The position numbers and the translations under genes are program-made. 26,718 nucleotides of DNA from positions 1 through 26,718 of IMG/VR virus record IMGVR_UViG_3300005577_000075. One strand, written 5' to 3'. Positions 1 through 6,842 of this stretch are shown in pieces (positions within the stretch are counted from its first letter, which is position 1; every line of letters begins with the position of its first letter). Origin of the DNA: a virus. The notes under the pieces were generated by a model. That model was given only the letters and a program-made list of their open reading frames with translations, was not told where the DNA came from and did not search any database.

Positions 1-492
1 GCGCAGGTGATGAAGGAAGGCAAGGCGGGCGTAGGCGAAGTGCGCGTCGGCCCAGGCGGCCATTACGCCAATCTGGACGCCCTGGTGTACGACGCGATCC
101 AGATCCTGGCCCCGTGGTTTCAGGAAGACACGGGCCTGCGCGTGCATGTGAACCGCAAGCTCCTGCACGACAAGTACTTCCCCAAGATCAACCAGGAACA
201 GCGCGCCACCGACGAACTGGCCACCCAGGTACTGGTGAGCCAGAAGCTGATGGGCGGCCTGACCGCGCTGGGCCTGCCGTACTTCCCCGGCACGTCGCTC
301 CTGATCAGCCGCCCCGACAACCTCTCGATCTACTACCAGACCGGTGGCCGCCGTCGCCTGCTCAAGGACGAGCCGGAGTACGACCGTATCGCCGACTACC
401 AGTCCAGCAACGACGCCTACGTGATCGAGCGTCTGCGCGGTGCGGTGCTGATCGAGAACATCGTGCTCGGCGACTGGACCCAGGCTCCGTAA
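1..492 (+). CDS. N: Major capsid protein, GpN family (5' end outside window)
   Basis: This is the C-terminal part of a P2 GpN-type major capsid protein; the reading frame is open from base 1, so the true start lies upstream of the window. The visible part has the typical C-terminal sequence of the family: a region giving YANLDALVYDA, then LAPWFQEDTGL, then the ILISRPDNLSIYYQ-like segment (here LLISRPDNLSIYYQ) and an ending in YVIERLRGAVLIENI. GpN forms the icosahedral head shell on an internal scaffold and is cleaved at its N-terminus, which is not visible here. It is followed after 11 bases by the terminase small subunit gene, as in P2 (N then M). Identity rests on motif recognition and gene order and is secure; only the length is unknown. 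Confidence 0.93.
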   Translation, partial: AQVMKEGKAGVGEVRVGPGGHYANLDALVYDAIQILAPWFQEDTGLRVHVNRKLLHDKYFPKINQEQRATDELATQVLVSQKLMGGLTALGLPYFPGTSLLISRPDNLSIYYQTGGRRRLLKDEPEYDRIADYQSSNDAYVIERLRGAVLIENIVLGDWTQAP

Positions 493-503
493 GGCCCGCC
501 TCG

Positions 504-1208
504 ATGCCCTCACCCGCCATGGAACACCTGATGCGGGCGCAGGCCGCCCAGGCGACCGCGAACGCGGCGCCGGGCGCGGCGGTGGATAGTTCCACCTCCC
601 ACGCTCATGCCCTGATCCGCGCCAAGCTGGACACCGACCGCCGCCGCTTGAAGCTCCTGCAATCGGTGGAGCGGAAGATCGAGGCCAAGCGCGAACTGCT
701 GCCCGACTACGAAGCCTATGTGGACGGCGTCTTGGCCGGCGGCCAGGGCGTGCAGGACGACGTGCTCGGCTACGTGCTGTGCTGGCGGATCGACGTGGGC
801 GACTTCGCCGGTGCGCTGCCCATCGCCCGCTACGTGCTGACGCACAACCTGTCCATGCCCGACCGCTTCCAGCGCACCACCGCCACGCTGGTGGCCGAGG
901 AACCGGCCGAACAGGCGCTCAAGGCGTACACCGCCGGTAAGCCCTTCGACGTGGCGGTCCTGCGCGAGGTCATGGACGTGACCTTGCCCTACGACATGCC
1001 CGACCAAGTGCGCGCCAAGCTGCACTTCGCACTCGGTCGCTTGCTGGCCGAGACCGAACCCGGCGAAGCGCTGGTGTATCTGCGCCGCGCGGTGGAGCTG
1101 CACGACAAGGTCGGCGCCAAGAAAGACATCGAGCAGCTGGAACGCCGGCTGCGCCACCTTCCCGGCGATAGCGCCGCCACCGAACCGCCGCCGCAAGGCG
1201 GCCCCTGA
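504..1208 (+). CDS. M: Terminase small subunit / endonuclease, GpM family
   Basis: A 234-residue protein matching the P2 GpM family, the small terminase subunit that acts with the large subunit GpP to recognise and cut cos and start DNA packaging. P2 GpM is about the same length. The start at ATG 504 is preceded by a TAAGG-like ribosome binding sequence; the ATG at 519 is an alternative. An Ala-rich leader is followed by a helical charged region (LIRAKLDTDRRRLKLLQSVERKIEAKRE), then the conserved part around LGYVLCWRIDVGDFAGALPIARYVL and LPYDMPDQVRAKLHFALG. The last 25 residues are proline and glycine rich. It sits between N and L exactly as in P2. A cos site is expected in this phage but was not located in the window. 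Confidence 0.9.
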   Translation: MPSPAMEHLMRAQAAQATANAAPGAAVDSSTSHAHALIRAKLDTDRRRLKLLQSVERKIEAKRELLPDYEAYVDGVLAGGQGVQDDVLGYVLCWRIDVGDFAGALPIARYVLTHNLSMPDRFQRTTATLVAEEPAEQALKAYTAGKPFDVAVLREVMDVTLPYDMPDQVRAKLHFALGRLLAETEPGEALVYLRRAVELHDKVGAKKDIEQLERRLRHLPGDSAATEPPPQGGP

Positions 1209-1302
1209 GCCTCCCCCTGGCGCCGCGGCGGCACGGGTGGCGAGGGTCGCCCCCAGGCGAACACCGACCCACCCGTCCACCGCCGCATTTGACGAGACCC
1301 CG

Positions 1303-1782
1303 ATGGGCACCCTGACTGGCAACGGCGGCACGGCCGCTACTCCTCCCTCCGACGACGGCCCGCCGATCCGCAACGACGGCTTCTGGCCCGATATCGACCT
1401 CGGCGCCCTGCGCGCCTCCACCCGCCTCACCGGCAACGTCACGGCGGCGCGCCTGCGCACCGCCGCTGTCGCCGCGGTGCTGTTCATCAATCCGCAGCTC
1501 GCTGCGTTTCGCGCGACGAAGATCGCGCAGGGCTGGGTGTCGGCCGCGGACATGGACGAGACCATCGACGGTAAGTCGGTGCTCGTGCAGCGCTATCTCC
1601 GCGCCGTCGCGTGCAGCGTGCAGGCGGACCTGGCCGAGCACTACCGCGATTGGGATACCACCCGTGCCGGCGATTACCGCGCCGAATCGGAGACCGCCGC
1701 GGCCGACGAATTCCGGCGCAACGCGCAATGGGCGCTGGCCGACATCCTGGGCCGCGCGCGCAACGTCGTGGAGCTGATCTAG
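1303..1782 (+). CDS. L: Head completion/stabilisation protein, GpL family
   Basis: A 159-residue protein of the P2 GpL family, which caps the filled head and forms the connection to which the tail attaches. ATG 1303 is chosen over the upstream GTG at 1237 because the extra 22 residues from 1237 are Arg/Pro-rich and unlike the family, whereas MGTLTGNGG onward leads into the conserved body (NDGFWPDIDLGALRASTRL, then VTAARLRTAAVAAVLFINPQL and the C-terminal YRAESETAAADEFRRNAQWALADI). The first 22 residues of the chosen product are a low-complexity Gly/Pro/Ala tail. Its stop codon overlaps the GTG start of the X gene by one base (TAGTG), indicating translational coupling. Confidence 0.88.
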   Translation: MGTLTGNGGTAATPPSDDGPPIRNDGFWPDIDLGALRASTRLTGNVTAARLRTAAVAAVLFINPQLAAFRATKIAQGWVSAADMDETIDGKSVLVQRYLRAVACSVQADLAEHYRDWDTTRAGDYRAESETAAADEFRRNAQWALADILGRARNVVELI

Positions 1783-1997
1783 TGCCCGCGGTGCGCTCGC
1801 TCCAAGGCGACACGGTGGACGCGCTGTGCTGGCGGGAGCTGGGCGCCACCACGGGCGTGGTGGAAGCCGTGCTCGAACTCAATCGTGACCTGGCCGACCT
1901 GGGCCTCGTCCTTCCGACGGGCACCGTCGTGCAGCTACCGGAGCGCTCGCCCGCCACAGCGACACCCGTCCTTCCTACCCAACAGCTATGGGACTGA
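1782..1997 (+). CDS. X: Tail protein X, GpX family
   Basis: A 71-residue protein of the P2 GpX family. The frame is longer upstream, but the product must start at GTG 1782: this start has a GGAG sequence 8 bases before it, overlaps the L stop by one base, and gives the expected short protein. GpX-type proteins are LysM-like: here VRSLQGDTVDALCWRELGATTGVVEAVLELN followed by LGLVLPTGTVVQLPE is the typical peptidoglycan-binding or tail-hub pattern. It is needed for tail assembly. The product ends in QLWD, a common ending for this family. It lies between L and the holin gene, as in P2. Confidence 0.9.
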   Translation: MPAVRSLQGDTVDALCWRELGATTGVVEAVLELNRDLADLGLVLPTGTVVQLPERSPATATPVLPTQQLWD

Positions 1998-1999
1998 GC

Positions 2000-2353
2000 A
2001 TGACCGAACCGGCCAGCACCTACCTCCTTGCCGCCGCGGTCACCGCCACGGCCGCCACCACCGCGCTGCTTCCCGGCATCGACGGCGACGCCCTGGTGGG
2101 CGCGCTGGCCGGCGGCACGCTGTACGTCACCAGTGCGCGCGACCTGCCGCTGCTGCGCCGCGCCGTCTACCTGCTGGTGAGCACGGCCGCCGGCTACTTC
2201 GGCGCGCCGGAGCTGCGCGGTCTGCTGCCGCTGCAAAGCAACGGCCTGGCCGGCTTTCTCGGCGGCGCCGTCGCGGTGACGGTCGCCACCCAAGCCATCG
2301 AGCGGGTGAAGACCCTCGATCTCTCGTCCCTGTTTACCAAGCGCGGAGCCTGA
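2000..2353 (+). CDS. Putative phage holin (three hydrophobic segments)
   Basis: A 117-residue small membrane protein in the position of the P2 holin gene Y. Hydrophobic stretches are seen at about residues 8-25 (YLLAAAVTATAATTALL), 30-45 (ALVGALAGGTLYVT), 56-70 and 85-99 (AGFLGGAVAVTVATQ), with the charged C-terminus ERVKTLDLSSLFTKRGA. Holins accumulate in the inner membrane and open it at a fixed time so that the endolysin reaches the cell wall. ATG 2000, two bases after the X stop and with a weak GGACTGAG sequence, is preferred; ATG 1988 would overlap X by 10 bases. Which of this protein and the next is the true holin, and whether one acts as antiholin, cannot be told from sequence. Confidence 0.75.
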   Translation: MTEPASTYLLAAAVTATAATTALLPGIDGDALVGALAGGTLYVTSARDLPLLRRAVYLLVSTAAGYFGAPELRGLLPLQSNGLAGFLGGAVAVTVATQAIERVKTLDLSSLFTKRGA

Positions 2354-2356
2354 CCC

Positions 2357-2680
2357 ATGTCCCAGCTCATCACCCCGAACGCCTGGCCACTGATCCAGCT
2401 GATCGCGTGCCTGGTTATCGCCTGGCAGTTGGCCATGTACCGCCGCGGCCGCTCGCCCCATCGCCGCGGCGTGGCCTGGTTGGCCTGGCTGCTGGTGGTC
2501 GGCTGCCTGATGACCGCGGTGAAGCTCTTGTGCGGCGTGCGGCCGCCACCGGGGCCGCTGGAAGCGCTCGGATGCACTGCGCTGGCTGCGCTGCTCACCG
2601 GGCACCGTGGCGACCTGGCGCATACCCTCCGCGCCGTGTGGGACGCCGCGCGCGCCGTGCATCGTCGGGCGCGCCGATGA
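2357..2680 (+). CDS. Second small membrane protein of the lysis module, holin family 3-like
   Basis: A 107-residue protein with three predicted membrane helices: about residues 10-27 (WPLIQLIACLVIAWQLAMY), 38-57 (GVAWLAWLLVVGCLMTAVKLL) and 68-84, with Arg-rich loops (RRGRSPHRR) and a very basic C-terminus ending HRRARR. It resembles the phage holin family 3 superfamily type (PF05449-like) that is often found next to another holin in P2-like phages of gammaproteobacteria. The stop overlaps the endolysin start (ATGA at 2677). In the lysis cassette it may act as holin or antiholin, or as the LysA-type membrane protein. Assignment to a family is from the topology and context rather than from a distinctive motif. 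Confidence 0.72.
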   Translation: MSQLITPNAWPLIQLIACLVIAWQLAMYRRGRSPHRRGVAWLAWLLVVGCLMTAVKLLCGVRPPPGPLEALGCTALAALLTGHRGDLAHTLRAVWDAARAVHRRARR

Positions 2681-3237
2681 TCGCGCTGGCCGAGCAGCGC
2701 ATCGAGCGCCTGCTGTCGGACCTGATCGCGGTGGAAGGCGGCTACGTCCACGACGCGGCCGACCGCGGCGGCGAGACCCGGTGGGGCATCACCGTGGCGA
2801 CGGCGCGCGCCCATGGCTACACCGGCCCGATGGCGGCATTGCCCGAAGCGAACGCCCGTGCGATCTACCGCACGACCTACGTGGACGCGCCTCGCTTCGG
2901 CGAGGTGGTCGCCATCGATCCCGAGATCGGCGCCACGCTGGTGAATATCGGCGTCAATATGGGACCGGCGGTCGCCGCCCGTTTCCTGCAACGCTGGCTC
3001 AATGCGTTCAACGACACCGGCACCCGCTACGCGGAGCTGGTGGTCGACGGCCAGGTGGGCAACAAGACGCTCGACGCGCTGCGTGCCTTCCTGCGCTGGC
3101 GTGGCCCGATGGGCGCTGCCACCTTGCTAAAGGGCATCCATAGCTCCCAGGGCACACGCTACCTCGACATCACCGAGGGGAACCGTTCACAGCGACGGTT
3201 CGTGTTCGGTTGGGTCACCAACCGGGTGGGGACGTAG
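2677..3237 (+). CDS. Endolysin, glycoside hydrolase family 108 (N-acetylmuramidase-type)
   Basis: A 186-residue lysozyme-like enzyme that cleaves the glycan strands of peptidoglycan at the end of infection. The N-terminal half is a GH108 domain: the motif EGGYVHDAADRGGETRWGIT at residues 20-39 carries the expected catalytic glutamate E20, and the DRGGET-type segment is the family signature. The C-terminal half (from about residue 95) matches the peptidoglycan-binding domain normally paired with GH108, with VNIGVNMGP, ELVVDGQVGNKTLDAL and an aromatic C-terminus. No signal peptide is present, so export depends on the holin. P2 itself has an unrelated transglycosylase-type K; replacement by GH108 is common in related phages. 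The start overlaps the preceding stop as ATGA. Confidence 0.92.
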   Translation: MIALAEQRIERLLSDLIAVEGGYVHDAADRGGETRWGITVATARAHGYTGPMAALPEANARAIYRTTYVDAPRFGEVVAIDPEIGATLVNIGVNMGPAVAARFLQRWLNAFNDTGTRYAELVVDGQVGNKTLDALRAFLRWRGPMGAATLLKGIHSSQGTRYLDITEGNRSQRRFVFGWVTNRVGT

Positions 3238-3240
3238 GCC

Positions 3241-3735
3241 ATGCGCTACGCCCTCACCGTCCTGCTCGCCCTGCTCGCCGTGGCCGGTGGCTTACTGGCC
3301 TGGCAGCACCACCGTATCCAAGGCCTAGCTACCGACGTGGCCCAGGCACAAACGCAAGCGGTCATCGCCGGCTTCGAGGCCAGCGCGGCGCGCGCGGACG
3401 TGCATGTCATTACCAAGTACGTGGACCACGAGCGCGTGGTTCACCAGGTCATCCACACTATCCAGCGCGAGACGCCCCGCTATGTCACGCCCCGCACCGA
3501 TGCTGCTTTTCCTCTCCCTGTCGGCTTTGTCCGCCTGCACGACGCCGCCGCCGCGGCCGATCTGCCCGGCCCTCCCGGCGCTGCTGATGCGCAGGCCTCC
3601 GGCGTTACAGCCTCTGACGCCGCCGTCGTCATCGCCGGCAACTACGGTACCTGCCACGCCATCCGCGACCAGCTCAACGCGCTGATCGATCGCTTGCAGA
3701 TGCCGCCCTATCACGAGGCCGCGCCGGATGAATAA
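3241..3735 (+). CDS. Rz-like inner-membrane spanin (i-spanin)
   Basis: A 164-residue protein starting three bases after the endolysin stop. It has an N-terminal signal-anchor helix (residues 2-20, RYALTVLLALLAVAGGLLAW) and a periplasmic domain with an amphipathic helical segment (residues 25-75, QGLATDVAQAQTQ and onward), the layout of Rz/LysB i-spanins. A second gene, coding for a short lipoprotein, is fully nested in another frame within it, the classical Rz/Rz1 arrangement, which strongly supports the call. The two products bridge the inner and outer membranes and fuse them in the last step of lysis. The stop codon overlaps the start of the R gene by eight bases. Confidence 0.82.
   Translation: MRYALTVLLALLAVAGGLLAWQHHRIQGLATDVAQAQTQAVIAGFEASAARADVHVITKYVDHERVVHQVIHTIQRETPRYVTPRTDAAFPLPVGFVRLHDAAAAADLPGPPGAADAQASGVTASDAAVVIAGNYGTCHAIRDQLNALIDRLQMPPYHEAAPDE
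3482..3685 (+). CDS. Rz1-like outer-membrane lipoprotein (o-spanin), nested in the Rz gene
   Basis: A 67-residue lipoprotein encoded in the +2 frame relative to the enclosing spanin gene and lying wholly inside it. ATG 3482 gives a lipoprotein signal MSRPAPMLLFLSLSALSAC: a hydrophobic core followed by the lipobox LSAC with Cys19 as the expected lipidated residue. The mature part (49 residues) is rich in proline (TTPPPRP, PALPALL, RRPPALQP), as is typical of Rz1 proteins. It would be anchored in the inner leaflet of the outer membrane and pair with the i-spanin C-terminus. The open frame extends upstream to 3404, but that region adds a hydrophilic leader that would disrupt the signal. Confidence 0.85.
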   Translation: MSRPAPMLLFLSLSALSACTTPPPRPICPALPALLMRRPPALQPLTPPSSSPATTVPATPSATSSTR

Positions 3736-4135
3736 GCCCGGCCGCCTGCGCGAGGCGCTGATCCGTGGACTACCCGATCTCGCCCTCGATCCGCAGAAGC
3801 TGCTGATCTTCGCCGAGCGTGGCTCGGTGGTGGCTACCGGTGAACCGGGTGAGAGTTGGGAATACGCCTACCAGCTGACGGTGATCGTGCAGGACTTCGC
3901 GGGCGACATGGACGCACTCACGGCCACCGTGTTGCGCTGGCTCGCCGCGGAGCAGCCGGACCTGCTGCTGAGCGCGGAGAGCCGGCGTAACGGCATACGC
4001 TTCGAGGCCGAATTGATGACCGCCGAACTGGCCGATGTGCAATTCCAGCTGGACATCACCGAACCGGTGATGCGCCGCCGTGACGGCTTCGAGCACCCAG
4101 CACCACCGCCGGCCGATCCGACGGCGATGTGGTGA
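3728..4135 (+). CDS. R: Tail completion protein, GpR family
   Basis: A 135-residue protein of the P2 GpR family, which completes the head-proximal end of the tail so that it can join the head. The family pattern is clear: N-terminal MNKPGRLREALIRGLPDLALDPQKLLIFAERGSVVATG, then YAYQLTVIVQDFAGDMDALTATVLRWL and the C-terminal FEAELMTAELADVQFQLDITEPV. The last 16 residues are proline rich and vary in the family. The ATG overlaps the stop of the spanin gene by eight bases and the stop overlaps the S start, so lysis and tail completion genes are translated as one coupled block. Order matches P2 (lysis, R, S). Confidence 0.93.
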   Translation: MNKPGRLREALIRGLPDLALDPQKLLIFAERGSVVATGEPGESWEYAYQLTVIVQDFAGDMDALTATVLRWLAAEQPDLLLSAESRRNGIRFEAELMTAELADVQFQLDITEPVMRRRDGFEHPAPPPADPTAMW

Positions 4136-4593
4136 GCAGCGATCCGCTGCGCCAGCTGGACGAATGGGCCGGCGCGTTGCTGGCCAAGTTGGAGGCACCT
4201 GCGCGGCGCACCCTAGCCGTGACCATCGCCCGAGAGCTGCGCCGCTCCCAACAGCAGCGCATCGCCTGGCAGCACGATACGGAGGGCTCGCCCTTCGTGC
4301 CACGCAAGCCGCGGCTGCGTGATCGGCGCGGGGCCATCCGCCGGCGTGCGGCGATGTTCGCCAAGCTTCGCACCGCGCGGTGGCTGCGTATCGCCGGCAC
4401 ACCCGATGCCGCCGAGGTAGGTTTCGCCAGTCGTGTCGCGCGGATCGCGCGCATCCACCAAGAAGGACTGCGCGACCGCGCAGCACCGGACGCACAAGAG
4501 GTCCGTTACCCCCGCCGCGCGCTTCTCGGCTTCACCGAAGCAGATCGGGAATGCGTCCGCGACTTGCTGTTGCTCCAAATCACCGGCCGATAA
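4132..4593 (+). CDS. S: Tail completion protein, GpS family
   Basis: A 153-residue basic protein of the P2 GpS family, acting with R in tail completion. Two adjacent GTG codons, 4129 and 4132, can start it; 4132 is chosen because it gives the GTGA overlap with the R stop and no other nearby signal separates them. Typical features are the N-terminal LRQLDEWAGALLAKLEAPARRTLAVTIARELRRSQQQRIAWQ, the segment GSPFVPRKP, and the C-terminal YPRRALLGFTEADRECVRDLLLLQI. In P2 the next late gene in this direction is V, but here an AT-richer insertion of about 2.2 kb separates the two. Confidence 0.9.
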   Translation: MSSDPLRQLDEWAGALLAKLEAPARRTLAVTIARELRRSQQQRIAWQHDTEGSPFVPRKPRLRDRRGAIRRRAAMFAKLRTARWLRIAGTPDAAEVGFASRVARIARIHQEGLRDRAAPDAQEVRYPRRALLGFTEADRECVRDLLLLQITGR

Positions 4594-4617
4594 GGGCGGC
4601 CAACGAAGCCTAGCGGT

Positions 4618-4647
4618 TCGACAAAAGGGCCCTGATCGCTGAATATT
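4618..4647 (+). promoter_or_regulatory. Candidate sigma-70-type promoter for the inserted + strand genes
   Basis: TCGACA at 4618-4623 (five of six positions of TTGACA) is followed after 18 bases by AATATT at 4642-4647 (four of six of TATAAT). It lies at the junction between the GC-rich S gene and the AT-richer insertion, 41 bases before the first inserted gene. Moron genes usually carry their own promoter so that they are expressed from the prophage, which fits the position. The match is only moderate and no transcript data are available. Confidence 0.35.
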
Positions 4648-4687
4648 CGTCGCGCAGGCTCTCTCGATTGCACGCAAGGACAGCGCC

Positions 4688-5065
4688 ATGACGTTTCACT
4701 CGCATAAATTCGAAGACGCAGACCTTCAACGTCGCCTCATTTTGGGCCTAAAAGAGCTGACATCTGCTCCCGACTACACAGTGGAAGACGACGGCACAGT
4801 CTTCTTCGATAGAAGCGACTACGCCGGCATGAACAAGGTCATTCATCCCATCCGAAGAAGCTGCTTTCGTTGGTACCTTCGATGGTCGGAAGACCCCATC
4901 TGGTCAGCTGCCTTTTGGGAAGCCATGAAGCAATCTGGCACACCCTTTCAAATCGAGTATCACAACAGACGCATCGCCTTCCTTCTACCGAAGGATCTTG
5001 AAGAACTCCATGAAGAAATCTCCTATCGCACCGCGATAGAGTGCTATCCCATCGACGAGGACTAA
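4688..5065 (+). CDS. Unknown protein of the inserted (moron) cassette
   Basis: A 125-residue protein that I do not recognise. ATG 4688 follows an AAGGA sequence at a good distance. The product is acidic to neutral, has no membrane segment or signal peptide, and contains many aromatic residues (FRWYLRWSEDPIWSAAFWEAMKQ, FQIEYHNRRIAFLLP) and an acidic end (ECYPIDED), suggesting a compact globular cytoplasmic protein. Its codon use is more AT-rich than the flanking tail genes, a sign of separate acquisition. It starts 94 bases after S and shares its direction with the next gene, from which it is separated by 68 bases. Position between late genes and likely separate promoter suggest a lysogenic-conversion or superinfection-exclusion role, which is inference only. 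Confidence 0.75.
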   Translation: MTFHSHKFEDADLQRRLILGLKELTSAPDYTVEDDGTVFFDRSDYAGMNKVIHPIRRSCFRWYLRWSEDPIWSAAFWEAMKQSGTPFQIEYHNRRIAFLLPKDLEELHEEISYRTAIECYPIDED

Positions 5066-5133
5066 CTACGCGGCGAACGCAACATACCTAGTCACATCGG
5101 ATAGTCATTTGATGAATAGGAGGCCCGATCAAG

Positions 5134-5886
5134 ATGCCGATAGTAGCCTTCCATATGGGGAATCCGGTCAGGCAAAACCTGATTGCCGCACACCGGTTCT
5201 ACGTCGAACAAGCTCGAAAGCGGCTGCTTTCACAGTTTGAAAATCTTGACGACGAGGTCAATGAGACAGCGGAGATGCTACTCAACGAAATCGAGTATGA
5301 CCCGCAAATCGTTGATCCTTACGATGTCTACGAGGCTGTCCGAGAAAAGAGCATTGAGCTGTGCCAGATGCTCAGCGACTTGCAGGACCGCACACGACTT
5401 TCCGTCATTGCGGGCATGTATCACGAATGGGACAAAAAGCTTCGGGAATGGATGACACGCGAAATGAGACATTGGCATAACGCCGACCTCCTCAAGCGGG
5501 CCGTATGGGACGCAGACATGCCCGATCTTCTCGAACTCCTTACGTCATTCGACTGGGATGTCGCCGCGCTTGAGTGCCACGACCGTTTAGATGTAATGCG
5601 CCTGGTAGTGAATGTCTTTAAACATGGCAAAGGTACGTCGCTCGAACGGCTCAAGCTACAGCGCCCTGAGTTTTTCCCGTCCATAGGCGCTATCCAAGGT
5701 GGCTTGCCGTCTCATCTTATCGACCACACCCAAATGATGGTCAAAGACCGACATGTCGAAGAATTCTCCGAAGCCATCGTGGCTTTCTGGGAGGCGGTGC
5801 CAGAAAGCATCATCGCCAAAGATGAGGTCGAAGTTCCACGGCGGTTTGAAAAGGCCTTCAACAAGGACCGCTCCGCGACGTCCTGA
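5134..5886 (+). CDS. Unknown helical protein of the inserted cassette
   Basis: A 250-residue protein with a strong ribosome binding site (AGGAGG at 5118-5123, ten bases before ATG 5134). It appears all-helical and rich in charged residues (HRFYVEQARKRLLSQFENLDDEVNETAEMLLNEIEY). The most distinctive part is RLVVNVFKHGKGTS at residues 156-169, followed by LQRPEFF; an Asn/Lys-His-Gly motif of this sort recurs in uncharacterised helical proteins and recalls HEPN-type folds, but the spacing between R156 and H164 is not the usual HEPN spacing, so that is speculation. No membrane helix or signal peptide. It is convergent with the PIN-type gene downstream. Low GC relative to tail genes indicates acquisition together with its neighbour. 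Confidence 0.75.
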   Translation: MPIVAFHMGNPVRQNLIAAHRFYVEQARKRLLSQFENLDDEVNETAEMLLNEIEYDPQIVDPYDVYEAVREKSIELCQMLSDLQDRTRLSVIAGMYHEWDKKLREWMTREMRHWHNADLLKRAVWDADMPDLLELLTSFDWDVAALECHDRLDVMRLVVNVFKHGKGTSLERLKLQRPEFFPSIGAIQGGLPSHLIDHTQMMVKDRHVEEFSEAIVAFWEAVPESIIAKDEVEVPRRFEKAFNKDRSATS

Positions 5887-5983
5887 CAAAGGCTAATCTT
5901 CCCCTTCGCCGAACGGAAGCGCATCCGCGACCTCTTGCAGAGATACCCAGAACCACCTAGAGAAATAGCACGCAAGTCCCGCA

Positions 5984-6583
5984 TCACGAGCCGTAGCTCA
6001 CCTTCGTCCCATCCACTTGGATATGACCTGAGGCCTTCATGGTCTCCAGCACGTTGGCGACTTCCTCATCCGTCAGCCGCTTGGAAAAGATCGCCTGAAT
6101 GGTATTGGTAAGCGTCTTGATGGAGCGCGGCTTGGTCACCCGCTGATGAAGGCTCGCTAAAACTAAGCCCATCTTTTCTTCGGCCTTCCCTGTCTTAGCG
6201 ATCTGCGTTGCCTTGAGCATAGGTATCTCATCAATGCTCTTAGACCTACACGCGAGGACTTTCTGTCCTTTCAGATGCTTGATGAGGGGATCGAATCCCG
6301 AATCCTTGCTAATGATGTGAAAGAACGCATTCGCATCCTTCGCGACGATATGGCCAATGTAGTAGGCGATGTGGAAATCCAAGGCATTGGGACCGTTGCC
6401 GGCAATTTTGACGTAACGAGCGTGCTCACCGAGCGCCTGCATCGCCTCGGCCACTTCAAATGAAACCTTGGCTTGGCTTGCCCCCACAAACAGCAAGACC
6501 TTGAAGAGGGCATCGCCCTTCAAGGGACTCAAGGTTTTCGGCTGCACATTCTCATAGTCGATGAGGATGTAATTGGTCTTCAT
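5984..6583 (-). CDS. PIN/NYN-type nuclease domain protein
   Basis: A 199-residue protein transcribed against the late genes. The N-terminal 110 residues have the PIN/NYN pattern: D9 in YILIDYENVQP, D69 in GPNALDFHIAYYIG, and D94/D98 in FFHIISKDSGFDPLIKHL, a set of acidic residues expected to bind Mg2+ and cleave RNA. The C-terminal 70 residues are helical and basic (RSIKTLTNTIQAIFSKRLTDEEVANVLETMKASGHIQV) and look like a small winged-helix or nucleic-acid-binding module. The start has a strong site (GGGAGGGAG just upstream of the ATG at 6583). Such proteins are common as cargo in P2-like prophages; some PIN proteins are toxins or defence RNases, but no antitoxin is evident here. Function beyond likely ribonuclease is unknown. 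Confidence 0.82.
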   Translation of the reverse strand: MKTNYILIDYENVQPKTLSPLKGDALFKVLLFVGASQAKVSFEVAEAMQALGEHARYVKIAGNGPNALDFHIAYYIGHIVAKDANAFFHIISKDSGFDPLIKHLKGQKVLACRSKSIDEIPMLKATQIAKTGKAEEKMGLVLASLHQRVTKPRSIKTLTNTIQAIFSKRLTDEEVANVLETMKASGHIQVDGTKVSYGS

Positions 6584-6771
6584 GACTCCCTCCCTTCGTT
6601 TCTTTGGTTCAGTCCTTGGGGTACATCACACCTTCAACCCATGCATCCGGCTTGAAATCGAAAGCATGCCTTTCAGGATATACCTAGTGGGCCAATAAAA
6701 CGGTGGCTCGCCGCAAGTCAGCAACTAGCGCTCGTCGGGCGCCGTGTCCGGGCTAGCCAGAATCCTCGCCC

Positions 6772-6812
6772 CTGTTCTGACTGACGCACGACAGAACAGC
6801 CTGTGCGTGCGT
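6772..6812. promoter_or_regulatory. Dyad upstream of V: overlapping, mutually exclusive inverted repeats
   Basis: Two perfect 8-base arms, CTGTTCTG at 6772-6779 and CAGAACAG at 6792-6799, flank a 12-base spacer. A second structure overlaps it: ACGCACGACAG (6784-6794) pairs with CTGT (6801-6804) and CGTGCGT (6806-6812), giving 11 pairs with one bulged G and a 6-base loop. The two cannot form together in one RNA. The first dyad is centred 57 bases before the V start. P2 has a late promoter before V, and its activator Ogr binds a dyad with a 12-base spacer (TGT-N12-ACA) centred near -55, so an Ogr site is a reasonable reading, but the half-site here is not TGT/ACA at that spacing. No T-tract follows, so it is not a simple terminator. 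Confidence 0.5.
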
Positions 6813-6842
6813 GGCGTGAAGATCTTCCGCAGCATGCACTGC

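Noticed and set aside
4585-4601. GGCCG/CGGCC hairpin after S as a terminator
   Set aside because: Only five pairs with a 7-base loop and no T-tract; such inverted repeats are common by chance in GC-rich sequence.
5890-5983. Short coding-like stretch (FAERKRIRDLLQRYPEPPR) between the convergent moron genes, possibly a duplicated end of S
   Set aside because: Similarity to the S C-terminus is limited to a few residues and about eight bases; too weak to claim a duplication scar or gene remnant.
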